Below, in pieces: positions 1 through 6,206 of a DNA stretch of 6,466 bases. The notes under the pieces were generated by a model. That model was not told the origin of the DNA. It made no database searches and saw only the letters and a program-made list of their open reading frames with translations. The DNA lies in NCBI GenBank assembly GCA_945901215.1, contig CAMDKE010000162.1:1-6466 (forward strand), written 5' to 3'. The translations under genes were made by a program, and so were the position numbers. Source of the DNA: Comamonas sp. lk (GTDB lineage Bacteria > Pseudomonadota > Gammaproteobacteria > Burkholderiales > Burkholderiaceae_C). The stretch's first letter is position 1; every line of letters begins with the position of its first letter.

Positions 1-1
1 C

Positions 2-319
2 GAGAGCGCGGCCGTGGTGCGCGAAGAGGTGTTTGGCCCCTGCTGCCATATCGCGCCCTTTGACACCGAAGAAGAGGTGATTGCCCTGGCCAACGCCACC
101 GACTACGGCCTGGCTACCACCGTCTGGACCGAAAACTTGGGCTGCGCCCACCGCGTGGCCAAGCGGGTGGAGGTGGGTATTTGCTGGGTCAACAGCTGGT
201 TCCTGCGCGACCTGCGCACCGCCTTTGGCGGCGCCAAGGGCTCAGGCATTGGCCGCGAAGGCGGCGTGCATTCGCTGGAGTTTTACACCGAGCTGCGCAA
301 CGTCTGCATCAAACTCTAA
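2..319 (+). CDS. dmpC: 2-hydroxymuconic semialdehyde dehydrogenase, C-terminal part (5' end outside window)
   Basis: This is the last 105 codons of an NAD-dependent aldehyde dehydrogenase; family members are about 485 residues long, so roughly four fifths lie left of the window. The enzyme oxidises 2-hydroxymuconic semialdehyde, the product of catechol meta-cleavage, to 4-oxalocrotonate (enol form) in the cytoplasm. The fragment shows the aldehyde dehydrogenase motif EEVFGP near its start, the conserved stretch DYGLATTVWT, the motif FGGAKGSGIGREGG, and the C-terminal ending CIKL that I know from the DmpC/XylG group. The catalytic Cys and Glu are in the missing part. The reading frame is open from base 2 and ends in TAA. 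The next gene follows after 9 bp, so they are surely cotranscribed. A 2-aminomuconic semialdehyde dehydrogenase is the main alternative, since the two groups are close, but the dmp-type neighbours favour the hydroxymuconic substrate. Confidence 0.92.
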   Translation, partial: ESAAVVREEVFGPCCHIAPFDTEEEVIALANATDYGLATTVWTENLGCAHRVAKRVEVGICWVNSWFLRDLRTAFGGAKGSGIGREGGVHSLEFYTELRNVCIKL

Positions 320-328
320 AGGCAGACC

Positions 329-1186
329 ATGACCCAATCCAGCAATCCCGAAATCGGTAAGCGCGTTCGCACCGGCGCCTTCTTTAGCAATGTGCACGAC
401 CAGGGCAGCGGCCCGCCGGTGCTGCTCTTGCATGGTTCCGGCGCAGGGGTCAGCGCGTGGGCCAACTGGCGGCTTTTGTTGCCGGTTCTGTCCAAGGGTC
501 GGCGCGTCGCAGCCCCGGACCTGTTTGGCTTTGGCTATACCGACCGCCCGGCCGACGCTGGCAACAACGCGCACTACCGCATGGACGCCTGGGTGCAGCA
601 AGCCGTCGACGTGCTGGACGCCTTGGAGCTGGAGCAGACCGACGTGGTCGGCAACTCTTTTGGCGGCGCGCTGGCGCTGGCCTTGGCCATCGCCCACCCT
701 AAGCGGGTGCGCCGCCTGGTGCTCATGGGCAGCGTGGGTGTGCCCTTTGACATCACACCGGGGCTGGAAGCGGCCTGGGGCTATACGCCGTCACTGGACA
801 ATATGCGCCGCTTGCTGGACGTCTTTGCCTTCGACCGCAGCCGCGTCACCGACGAACTGGCGCAGCTGCGCTACCAGGCCAGCATCCAACCGGGCTTTCA
901 GGAGTCCTTTGGCGCCATGTTTCCGGCCCCGCGCCAGCGCTGGGTCGACGCCATGGTCAGCCCGGAGCACGCCATCCGCGCCTTGCCGCACCCCACGCTG
1001 GTGGTGCATGGGCGCGAGGACGCGGTCATTCCCGTAGCCACCTCGCTGGCGCTGGCGCAGCAAATTCCGCGCTCGCAGTTACACGTGTTTGGCCAGTGCG
1101 GCCATTGGACGCAGATTGAACACGCGGCCCGCTTTGCCCAGTTGCTGGAAAACTTCTTCGCTGAAGCTGACGCCGCCGCCGCTTGA
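329..1186 (+). CDS. dmpD: 2-hydroxymuconic semialdehyde hydrolase (alpha/beta hydrolase)
   Basis: This 285-residue cytoplasmic alpha/beta-hydrolase hydrolyses the C-C bond of the meta-cleavage product (2-hydroxymuconic semialdehyde or its 6-alkyl analogues) to 2-hydroxypenta-2,4-dienoate plus formate or a carboxylic acid. The fold's signatures are in order: the oxyanion-hole motif HGSGAG at residues 35-40, the nucleophile elbow GNSFGG at 108-113 with Ser110, the acid Asp231 in GRED, and His259 in CGHW. A cap region of about residues 140-210 lies between strand 6 and the acid, as in DmpD/XylF. Length matches the family (about 275-285). The ATG lies 9 bp after the dmpC stop with a weak AAAGG ribosome site inside the gap. 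The protein ends in a low-complexity Ala tail. The exact substrate range (formyl versus acetyl or phenyl ketones, as in BphD/TodF) cannot be read from sequence; position in the operon supports DmpD. Confidence 0.93.
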   Translation: MTQSSNPEIGKRVRTGAFFSNVHDQGSGPPVLLLHGSGAGVSAWANWRLLLPVLSKGRRVAAPDLFGFGYTDRPADAGNNAHYRMDAWVQQAVDVLDALELEQTDVVGNSFGGALALALAIAHPKRVRRLVLMGSVGVPFDITPGLEAAWGYTPSLDNMRRLLDVFAFDRSRVTDELAQLRYQASIQPGFQESFGAMFPAPRQRWVDAMVSPEHAIRALPHPTLVVHGREDAVIPVATSLALAQQIPRSQLHVFGQCGHWTQIEHAARFAQLLENFFAEADAAAA

Positions 1187-1220
1187 CACGCGGCCCATCC
1201 CCGAATTACCTACCACCCGC

Positions 1221-1224
1221 AGGA
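1221..1224 (+). promoter_or_regulatory. Ribosome binding site of dmpE
   Basis: AGGA lies 11 bp before the ATG at 1236. It is the best Shine-Dalgarno match in the gap and decides the start: the reading frame stays open upstream to 1089, inside dmpD, but no comparable site precedes that earlier codon. Confidence 0.6.
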
Positions 1225-1235
1225 CCTCCAACCCC

Positions 1236-2018
1236 ATGCAAACATCACTGATCGAAACCCTGGGCGACGAGCTCTACCACGCCATGTCGACCCAGACCGT
1301 GGTTGAACCGCTGACCACCCGCTACCCCGACATCACCATCGAAAACGCGTACCACATCCAGCAGCGCATGCTCTCGCGCCGCCTGCTGGCCGGCGAGCGC
1401 GTGGTGGGCAAGAAGATCGGCGTCACCTCGGCTGCGGTGATGAATATGCTGGGCGTCTACCAGCCCGACTTTGGCTACCTGCTCGACGGCATGATTTACA
1501 ACGAAGGCCAGTCGATCGACACCCGCACCCTGATCCAGCCCAAAGCCGAGGGTGAGATTGCCTTCATCCTGAAAAAAGACCTGATGGGCCCCGGCATCAG
1601 CAACGCCGACGTGCTGGCCGCCACCGAGTGCGTGATGCCTTGCTTTGAAATTGTGGACTCGCGCATCCGCGACTGGAAGATCAAAATTCAGGACACCGTG
1701 GCTGACAACGCCTCCTGTGGCGTGTTTGTGCTGGGCGACTGTGCGGTCGATCCGCGCAGGGTGGATTTGTCCACCTGCGGCATGGTGCTGGAGAAGAACG
1801 GCGACATCATTGGCACCGGCGCTGGCGCTGCTGCTTTGGGCTCACCGGTGAATTCGGTCGCATGGCTGGCCAACACCATGGGGCGCTTGGGCATTGGCCT
1901 CAAGGCTGGCGAAGTCATTCTCTCGGGCGCGCTGGCTGCCATGCACCCGGCCAAGGCAGGCGACAACTTCCGCGTCTCCATCGGCGGCCTGGGCAGCTGC
2001 TCGGTGCGCTTTGTTTGA
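1236..2018 (+). CDS. dmpE: 2-oxopent-4-enoate (2-hydroxypentadienoate) hydratase
   Basis: This 260-residue enzyme adds water to 2-hydroxypenta-2,4-dienoate, giving 4-hydroxy-2-oxovalerate, where the hydrolytic and oxalocrotonate branches join. It belongs to the hydratase/decarboxylase family (fumarylacetoacetase-like C-terminal fold). The metal-binding acidic residues are present: Glu105 and Glu107 in AEGEIAF, and Glu138 in PCFEIVDSR, matching the Glu-X-Glu...Glu pattern known for MhpD. Lys60 in GKKIGVTS and the TVADNAS motif (about 154-160) are also conserved. I chose ATG 1236 rather than the in-frame upstream start at 1089 because it gives the usual family length (about 260), has an AGGA site, and avoids a 49-residue out-of-family extension inside dmpD. 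The gene is 49 bp downstream of dmpD. DmpH in this operon is its paralogue; in family studies the hydratase and decarboxylase form a complex, which limits loss of the unstable dienol intermediate. Confidence 0.94.
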   Translation: MQTSLIETLGDELYHAMSTQTVVEPLTTRYPDITIENAYHIQQRMLSRRLLAGERVVGKKIGVTSAAVMNMLGVYQPDFGYLLDGMIYNEGQSIDTRTLIQPKAEGEIAFILKKDLMGPGISNADVLAATECVMPCFEIVDSRIRDWKIKIQDTVADNASCGVFVLGDCAVDPRRVDLSTCGMVLEKNGDIIGTGAGAAALGSPVNSVAWLANTMGRLGIGLKAGEVILSGALAAMHPAKAGDNFRVSIGGLGSCSVRFV

Positions 2019-2075
2019 GTTGCATCGTCAAATGAGCTGCGCTCCCTTATTTAGCTTTTAACTTACAGAGTCGTC
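2019..2075 (+). other. AT-rich intergenic spacer between dmpE and dmpF with imperfect dyad
   Basis: This 57-bp gap is clearly richer in A and T than the flanking genes. It contains GAGC-TGC-GCTC at 2034-2044, flanked by AAAT (2030-2033) and ATTT (2049-2052), giving an interrupted inverted repeat. The string AAATGAGCTGC resembles, from memory, the degenerate AGCTGC/CGCTTATTT intergenic repeats frequent in Rhodoferax- and Polaromonas-like genomes. It may be a decayed copy, a weak attenuator, or just spacer. Only ACAGAG near 2065-2070 could serve as the dmpF ribosome site. Confidence 0.3.
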
Positions 2076-2999
2076 ATGAAAAAAATCAAATGCGCCCTGA
2101 TCGGGCCCGGCAACATCGGCACCGACCTGCTGGCCAAGTTGCAACGCAGCCCGGTGCTCGAGCCGCTGTGGATGGTGGGCATTGACCCCGAGTCCGACGG
2201 CCTTAAACGTGCCCGCGAAATGGGCATCAAGACCACCGCCGAGGGCGTGGACGGCTTGCTGCCCCACGTGTTGGCCGACGGTGTGCAAATCGCCTTTGAC
2301 GCCACCAGCGCCTACGTGCACGCCGAAAACTCTCGCAAGCTCAATGCCCTGGGCGTGCTCATGATTGACCTGACTCCAGCGGCCATCGGCCCGTTTTGCG
2401 TGCCACCGGTCAACCTGATGGAGCAACTGGGCAAGGGCGAGATGAACGTCAACATGGTCACCTGCGGCGGCCAGGCCACCATTCCCATGGTCGCAGCGGT
2501 CAGCCGGGTGCAAGCGGTGGCTTATGGTGAGATTGTCGCCACGGTATCGAGCCGCTCGGTGGGTCCGGGCACGCGCAAGAACATTGACGAATTCACCCGC
2601 ACCACGGCCGGTGCGGTGGAGAAAGTCGGTGGCGCCAAGAAGGGCAAGGCCATCATCATCATCAACCCGGCCGAGCCACCGTTGATGATGCGCGACACCG
2701 TGCATTGCCTGACCGAGACCACGCCCGACCAGGAAAAAATCACCGCCTCCATCCACCAGATGCTCGCCGAGGTGCAAAAGTACGTGCCCGGCTACCGCCT
2801 GGTCAACGGCCCGGTGTTTGATGGCAACCGGGTGTCGGTATTCCTCGAAGTCGAGGGCCTGGGCGACTACCTGCCCAAGTACGCAGGCAACCTCGACATC
2901 ATGACCGCTGCGGCCGCCCGCACCGCCGAGATGTTTGCCGAAGAAATCATTGCCGGCCGCCTCACCCTGCACAACAGCGCCGAGCCCGCACTCGCCTGA
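2076..2999 (+). CDS. dmpF: Acetaldehyde dehydrogenase (acylating)
   Basis: This 307-residue NAD- and CoA-dependent enzyme oxidises acetaldehyde to acetyl-CoA, the last step of the meta-cleavage pathway. The N-terminal Rossmann motif is GPGNIG at residues 10-15. The catalytic cysteine is Cys130 in TCGGQA (129-134), equivalent to Cys132 of DmpF. The motif INPAEPP near 196-202 is typical of the family. Length matches (about 305-315). The product works as a tetramer with the aldolase DmpG encoded next door; known DmpFG structures channel acetaldehyde through an internal tunnel, so the adjacency fits a fixed complex. The ATG at 2076 starts a typical MKKIK N-terminus; the ribosome site is weak (ACAGAG). 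It follows dmpE after 57 bp and precedes dmpG by 18 bp. Confidence 0.96.
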   Translation: MKKIKCALIGPGNIGTDLLAKLQRSPVLEPLWMVGIDPESDGLKRAREMGIKTTAEGVDGLLPHVLADGVQIAFDATSAYVHAENSRKLNALGVLMIDLTPAAIGPFCVPPVNLMEQLGKGEMNVNMVTCGGQATIPMVAAVSRVQAVAYGEIVATVSSRSVGPGTRKNIDEFTRTTAGAVEKVGGAKKGKAIIIINPAEPPLMMRDTVHCLTETTPDQEKITASIHQMLAEVQKYVPGYRLVNGPVFDGNRVSVFLEVEGLGDYLPKYAGNLDIMTAAAARTAEMFAEEIIAGRLTLHNSAEPALA

Positions 3000-3017
3000 A
3001 CCCCACCGAGAACCACC

Positions 3018-4061
3018 ATGACACTGCAAGGTAAAAAAATCACCGTCCACGACATGACGCTGCGCGACGGCATGCACCCCAAGCGCCATTTGATGACGCT
3101 CGACCAAATGAAGAGCATCGCCTGCGGCCTGGACGCCGCTGGCGTGCCGCTGATCGAAGTCACCCACGGCGACGGCCTGGGCGGTAGTTCGGTCAACTAC
3201 GGCTTTCCCGCCCACACGGACGAGGAATACCTGGGCGCCGTGATTCCATTGATGAAGCAGGCCAAGGTCTCGGCCCTGCTGATTCCGGGCATAGGCACCG
3301 TGGACCACCTGCTTATGGCCAAAGACCTGGGCGTGGGCACCATCCGCGTGGCCACCCATTGCACCGAGGCCGACGTCTCGGAGCAGCACATCAGCAAGGC
3401 ACGCGCGCTGGGCCTGGACACCGTGGGCTTCCTGATGATGGCGCACATGGCCAGCCCCGAGAAGCTGGTCAGCCAGGCGCTGCTCATGCAAAGCTATGGC
3501 GCCAACTGCATTTACGTCACCGACTCGGCTGGCTACATGCTGCCCGACGATGTGACCGCCCGCTTGTCGGCGGTGCGCGATGCCATCAATCCCGAGACCG
3601 AACTGGGTTTTCACGGCCACCACAATATGGCCATGGGCATTGCGAATTCGCTTGCCGCTGTGGCCGCAGGCGCCAACCGCATTGACGCAGCTGCCGCAGG
3701 CCTGGGCGCTGGCGCGGGCAACACGCCGATGGAAGTGTTGATTGCCGTGTGCGCGCGCATGGGCATTGAAACCGGCGTGGACGTGTTCAAGATCCAGGAC
3801 GTGGCCGAAGACCTGGTCGTGCCCATCATGGACCACATCATCCGCATCGACCGCGACTCGCTCACCCTGGGTTATGCCGGCGTGTATTCCAGCTTCTTGC
3901 TGTTTGCCAAGCGCGCAGGCGCCAAGTACGGCGTCCCCTCGCGCGACCTGCTGGTCGAACTCGGCCGCCGTGGCATGGTCGGCGGCCAGGAAGACATGAT
4001 TGAAGACACCGCCATGACCATGTCCCGCAAGTGCAACACCACCCAGAAAGCAGCCGCATGA
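3018..4061 (+). CDS. dmpG: 4-hydroxy-2-oxovalerate aldolase
   Basis: This 347-residue class II, divalent-metal-dependent aldolase splits 4-hydroxy-2-oxovalerate into pyruvate and acetaldehyde and hands the acetaldehyde to DmpF. The N-terminal TIM barrel carries the HMG-CoA-lyase-like motif TLRDGMH (residues 14-20), with Arg16, Asp17 and His20 matching Arg17, Asp18 and His21 of DmpG. The metal-binding histidines are His199 and His201 in GFHGHHN, and Tyr290 in GYAGVYSS matches Tyr291, which lies at the mouth of the acetaldehyde channel in the known complex. The C-terminal part (about 285-340) is the DmpG communication domain. Length is normal (about 345). A GAGAA sequence at 3008-3012 can serve as ribosome site. 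The stop codon overlaps the start of dmpH (ATGA at 4058-4061), a sign of translational coupling. Confidence 0.97.
   Translation: MTLQGKKITVHDMTLRDGMHPKRHLMTLDQMKSIACGLDAAGVPLIEVTHGDGLGGSSVNYGFPAHTDEEYLGAVIPLMKQAKVSALLIPGIGTVDHLLMAKDLGVGTIRVATHCTEADVSEQHISKARALGLDTVGFLMMAHMASPEKLVSQALLMQSYGANCIYVTDSAGYMLPDDVTARLSAVRDAINPETELGFHGHHNMAMGIANSLAAVAAGANRIDAAAAGLGAGAGNTPMEVLIAVCARMGIETGVDVFKIQDVAEDLVVPIMDHIIRIDRDSLTLGYAGVYSSFLLFAKRAGAKYGVPSRDLLVELGRRGMVGGQEDMIEDTAMTMSRKCNTTQKAAA
4058..4061 (+). promoter_or_regulatory. ATGA start/stop overlap of dmpG and dmpH
   Basis: The start codon of dmpH (ATG) and the stop codon of dmpG (TGA) share two bases. Ribosomes ending dmpG can restart directly on dmpH, which would tie the decarboxylase level to that of the aldolase. 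No strong Shine-Dalgarno sequence stands before this start, in keeping with coupled initiation. Confidence 0.75.
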
Positions 4062-4846
4062 AACTCGACCTCGCCACCATTGCCGCATTGGCCGAACGGC
4101 TGGAAAACTGTGAACTGCAGGCGCAGGACACCACCAAGATCACCGACGAATACCCGGACATGGACTGGGACGACGCCTATGCCATCCAGGACGAGTTGCG
4201 CAGGCGAAAAGTTGCGCGCGGTTCGCGCATCGTCGGCCTCAAAGCTGGCCTGACCTCACACGCCAAGATGAAGCAAATGGGCGTGAGCACGCCCGTCTTT
4301 GGCTTCATGGCCGACTACTACGCGGTGCCCGACGGTGGCGAATGCCGCATGAGCGAGCTGATCCACCCCAAGGTCGAGCCCGAAATTGCCTTTGTCACCA
4401 AAACCGAGCTGCGCGGTCCGGGCTGCCACATCGGCAGCGTGCTGGCCGCTACCGACTTTGTGATGCCTGGCATTGAGGTGATCGACAGCCGCTACCGCGA
4501 CTTCAAGTTTGACCTGAAAAGCGTGGTGGCCGACAACACCTCGGCCGTGCGCTTTGTGGTGGGCGGCCAGCCCATGGGCGTCTCGGGCGTGGACCTGCGC
4601 ACCGTGGGCATCGTGCTCGAGAAGAACGGTCTGCCTGTGGCCTTTGGCGCCGGTGCGGCGGTGCTGGGCCATCCGGCAGCGGCCATTGCCATGCTGGCCA
4701 ACCACCTGGGCGCACGCGGCCAGTGCATTCCGGCAGGCAGCCTGATTTTGTCGGGCGGCATTACTGAGGCTGTATCCGTACAAGCCGGCGACAACGTCAC
4801 CCTGCGCGTTCAGGGCATGGGCAGCACCAGCCTGCGTTTTGTGTAA
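4058..4846 (+). CDS. dmpH: 4-oxalocrotonate (2-oxohex-3-enedioate) decarboxylase
   Basis: This 262-residue metal-dependent enzyme decarboxylates 2-oxohex-3-enedioate to 2-hydroxypenta-2,4-dienoate in the oxalocrotonate branch. It is a paralogue of DmpE with the same fold. The acidic metal ligands are Glu107 and Glu109 in KVEPEIAF and Glu140 in [13 protein letters not shown]. It also has GLKAGLTS (about 60-67) in place of the hydratase's GKKIGVTS, and VADNTSA (157-163). KVEPEIAF, as opposed to the AEGEIAF of the hydratase, fits the decarboxylase subgroup, as does its place before the tautomerase gene. I chose ATG 4058, which overlaps the dmpG stop, over the earlier in-frame start at 4031, because it gives the usual length (about 264) and a normal [12 protein letters not shown]-terminus. 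It probably forms a complex with DmpE. Confidence 0.94.
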   Translation: MKLDLATIAALAERLENCELQAQDTTKITDEYPDMDWDDAYAIQDELRRRKVARGSRIVGLKAGLTSHAKMKQMGVSTPVFGFMADYYAVPDGGECRMSELIHPKVEPEIAFVTKTELRGPGCHIGSVLAATDFVMPGIEVIDSRYRDFKFDLKSVVADNTSAVRFVVGGQPMGVSGVDLRTVGIVLEKNGLPVAFGAGAAVLGHPAAAIAMLANHLGARGQCIPAGSLILSGGITEAVSVQAGDNVTLRVQGMGSTSLRFV

Positions 4847-4865
4847 AAACACATCTATTTCCAAC

Positions 4866-4871
4866 GGAGAG
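4866..4871 (+). promoter_or_regulatory. Ribosome binding site of dmpI
   Basis: GGAGAG lies 5 bp before the ATG at 4877. It is the best Shine-Dalgarno sequence in the operon, which suits a small enzyme needed in quantity. Confidence 0.7.
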
Positions 4872-4876
4872 TTCCT

Positions 4877-5068
4877 ATGCCATTTGCCCAGATTTACATG
4901 CTCGAAGGCCGTACCGAAGAGCAAAAGCGTGCCGTTATTGAAAAAGTCACCCAGGCTCTGGTTGAGGCGGTGGGCGCTCCGGTCAACACCGTGCGTGTCT
5001 TAATCCAAGACGTGCCGAAAACCAATTGGGGCATTGCCGGCGTCAGCGCCAAAGATCTGGGGCGGTAA
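4877..5068 (+). CDS. dmpI: 4-oxalocrotonate tautomerase (2-hydroxymuconate tautomerase)
   Basis: This 63-codon gene encodes a 62-residue mature enzyme after loss of the initiator Met, exactly the size of classical 4-oxalocrotonate tautomerases. It converts the enol 2-hydroxymuconate to the keto isomer 2-oxohex-3-enedioate for DmpH. In mature numbering the catalytic base Pro1 is present, followed by FAQIYMLEGR with Arg11; the second substrate-binding arginine is Arg39 in TVRVLIQD. Position 50, Phe in the well-studied Pseudomonas enzyme, is Trp here (TNWGIAG). The C-terminus AKDLGR is family-like. The enzyme is known as a homohexamer. It is the last gene of the operon, 30 bp after dmpH, as in the dmp order. 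Confidence 0.96.
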   Translation: MPFAQIYMLEGRTEEQKRAVIEKVTQALVEAVGAPVNTVRVLIQDVPKTNWGIAGVSAKDLGR

Positions 5069-5081
5069 ACACGCCCCTCAC

Positions 5082-5103
5082 GCAGGGCGGGGAACCCTGT
5101 TTT
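5082..5103 (+). terminator. Weak terminator-like hairpin after dmpI
   Basis: GCAGGG (5082-5087) can pair with CCCTGT (5095-5100; the last pair is G-T), with a 7-base loop. TTTT at 5100-5103 follows directly, its first T also being in the stem. The position 14 bp behind the dmpI stop is right for ending the operon. The stem is short and a competing pairing, CGCCC (5072-5076) with GGGCG (5085-5089), exists, so this is only a candidate. Confidence 0.35.
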
Positions 5104-5115
5104 GATGTAGGTCAA
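5102..5115. promoter_or_regulatory. FNR/Anr-type palindromic operator
   Basis: TTGAT-GTAG-GTCAA matches the FNR/Anr consensus TTGAT-N4-ATCAA at 9 of 10 defined bases and is a near-perfect dyad. It sits 105 bp before the start codon of the outer-membrane protein gene and 34 bp after the dmpI stop. It would suit oxygen-responsive control by an FNR, Anr, or Dnr-like CRP-family regulator. The link to the downstream gene is inferred from position only. Confidence 0.55.
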
Positions 5116-5178
5116 CGCATTCGCGATGAAAGCGAGGCCGCTGTCCGGGTTGCGCCCGGTGGTGAGGGCCCTGCGGTT

Positions 5179-5184
5179 TATGAT
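5179..5184 (+). promoter_or_regulatory. Possible -10 box for the outer-membrane protein gene
   Basis: TATGAT differs from TATAAT at one base. No good -35 box stands 16-18 bp upstream, which fits an activator-dependent promoter. A start near 5191 would put the FNR-type palindrome centre about 82 bp upstream, a spacing seen with class I CRP/FNR activation, and give a leader of about 29 bases. Speculative. Confidence 0.3.
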
Positions 5185-5219
5185 CAGTGGACCGGCCACC
5201 CGCTTATTTATCCCCAAAA

Positions 5220-6140
5220 ATGACAAAACGCTTCATAAAGCAATTGCTATGCGCCGCAGTGCTCATGGCAACCGCATCGTCAGCAGTGCTGGCCCAAAGT
5301 AGCACAACGACTCCCTCTGCAAACCCCGAGACACCTGCTGCCAACACTTCCGTGAAGGCAAACTTTGATCGCGCTCTCGGTCAAGAAGGCAACTGGTACT
5401 TTTCGTGGGGTTATAGCCGCCAGCAATATGCGCCCTCGGACATCCACGTTTCCCAGCCCACTTTGGGAAATGATTTCACGGTCCACAAGGCTGCGGCCAG
5501 TGACTATCCGGCCAGCTTTCAGGAGACCATTGACTCGATTACGAACCTGGATTTCACCACTCCCCAAGAGAATATCCGTATTGGCCGGTTCATGAACCCG
5601 GAGAAAACCTTCGCCATCGAGTTTTCGCTAGACCACAGTAAATACAACACCAATCTCAACCAGACGGCGGCAGTGACCGGAACCATCAATAACGAAGCCG
5701 TCAACACGAACATGGTGCTCGATGCGCAAAACTTCACTTATGCGCTGCACAACGGTCTAAACCATCTGATGATCAATGCAGTGTGGTTGCACCACCTCGC
5801 GGGACCGGAAAAGCAGCCCGGAGATTTGCAATTGATCAGCCGCGTTGGTGCAGGTATTTTGTTGCCGCACGCGGACAATACGATTTTTGGCCGCGCAAAC
5901 CAGGTCGGGCCCAAAAACCAAAACGTATGCTGCTTCGCGAGCAACGATTGGTGGCAAGTCAATGGCTGGACAGCCGGTGTGGAAGTCGGTGTGCGCTACA
6001 CCGTATACAAGTCGATCTACCTCGAACTGACCTCCAAATTGGCCTACGGCGTGCTGCGTGGCGTACCGGTTTACATGGGTACGGCGGACCAGACGATTTG
6101 GATGTCCGAGCAGGTGCTCTCCACCGGATTTTTGTTTTAG
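5220..6140 (+). CDS. Secreted, probable outer-membrane beta-barrel protein of unknown function
   Basis: This gene encodes 306 residues. The N-terminus is a clear signal peptide: basic MTKRFIK, a hydrophobic core, then AVLA with predicted cleavage after Ala25. A Ser/Thr/Pro/Ala-rich linker (about 26-46) follows. The rest shows alternating, aromatic-rich strands such as NWYFSWGYSRQQY (58-70) and GVEVGVRYTVY (253-263), and the chain ends in Phe (STGFLF), the usual last residue of outer-membrane barrels. The segment 60-140 (WGYSRQQYAPSDIH, NDFTV, LDHSKY) resembles, from memory, uncharacterised barrel proteins with a 'W/GYNR..YS.SDI...DFTL' pattern known mainly in Bacteroidota; unchecked. Cys237-Cys238 are adjacent. 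ATG 5220 is preferred to GTG 5187 because it places the signal peptide at the N-terminus; no ribosome site is evident before either. Composition is less GC-rich than in the operon (31 of 60 GC at 5641-5700 against 37 of 60 at 3721-3780). Aromatic uptake is possible but unproven. Confidence 0.8.
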   Translation: MTKRFIKQLLCAAVLMATASSAVLAQSSTTTPSANPETPAANTSVKANFDRALGQEGNWYFSWGYSRQQYAPSDIHVSQPTLGNDFTVHKAAASDYPASFQETIDSITNLDFTTPQENIRIGRFMNPEKTFAIEFSLDHSKYNTNLNQTAAVTGTINNEAVNTNMVLDAQNFTYALHNGLNHLMINAVWLHHLAGPEKQPGDLQLISRVGAGILLPHADNTIFGRANQVGPKNQNVCCFASNDWWQVNGWTAGVEVGVRYTVYKSIYLELTSKLAYGVLRGVPVYMGTADQTIWMSEQVLSTGFLF

Positions 6141-6206
6141 ACCATTCGCGCGGACAACGTGGGGCGAGCCCCGGGAGCGCAGCGCGGCGACCGTGGTCCG
6201 AGGGCA
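6141..6206. other. Spacer between convergent genes
   Basis: These 66 bp separate the stop codons of two convergent genes. A 4-bp stem GGGG-CGAG-CCCC (6161-6172) is present but lacks a T-tract on either strand; no clear terminator is visible. Confidence 0.5.

Noticed and set aside
242..697. A 151-codon minus-strand frame opposite dmpC/dmpD
   Set aside because: Antisense shadow of coding sequence with intact hydrolase motifs; no protein family resemblance.
1089..1235. N-terminal extension of dmpE from an upstream in-frame start
   Set aside because: It overlaps the end of dmpD, adds 49 residues not found in the family, and lacks a ribosome site; ATG 1236 has AGGA before it.
4031..4057. Nine-residue N-terminal extension of dmpH
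   Set aside because: ATG 4058 overlaps the dmpG stop codon in the usual ATGA arrangement and gives the family's normal length.
2058..4088. A 676-codon open frame on the minus strand opposite dmpF and dmpG
   Set aside because: It is antisense to two genes with complete catalytic motifs. Its His/Gly/Ala-rich composition is what high-GC third positions give in the reverse frame, and it has no recognisable domain.
4256..4924. A 222-codon open frame on the minus strand opposite dmpH and dmpI
   Set aside because: It spans two well-supported genes and their spacer and has the same codon-bias shadow composition.
5187..5219. GTG start for the outer-membrane protein gene
   Set aside because: It adds 11 polar, proline-containing residues before a canonical signal peptide; ATG 5220 begins the signal peptide correctly.
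6161..6172. GGGG-CGAG-CCCC stem as a terminator for the convergent genes
   Set aside because: A 4-bp stem without a T-tract on either strand is too weak to call.
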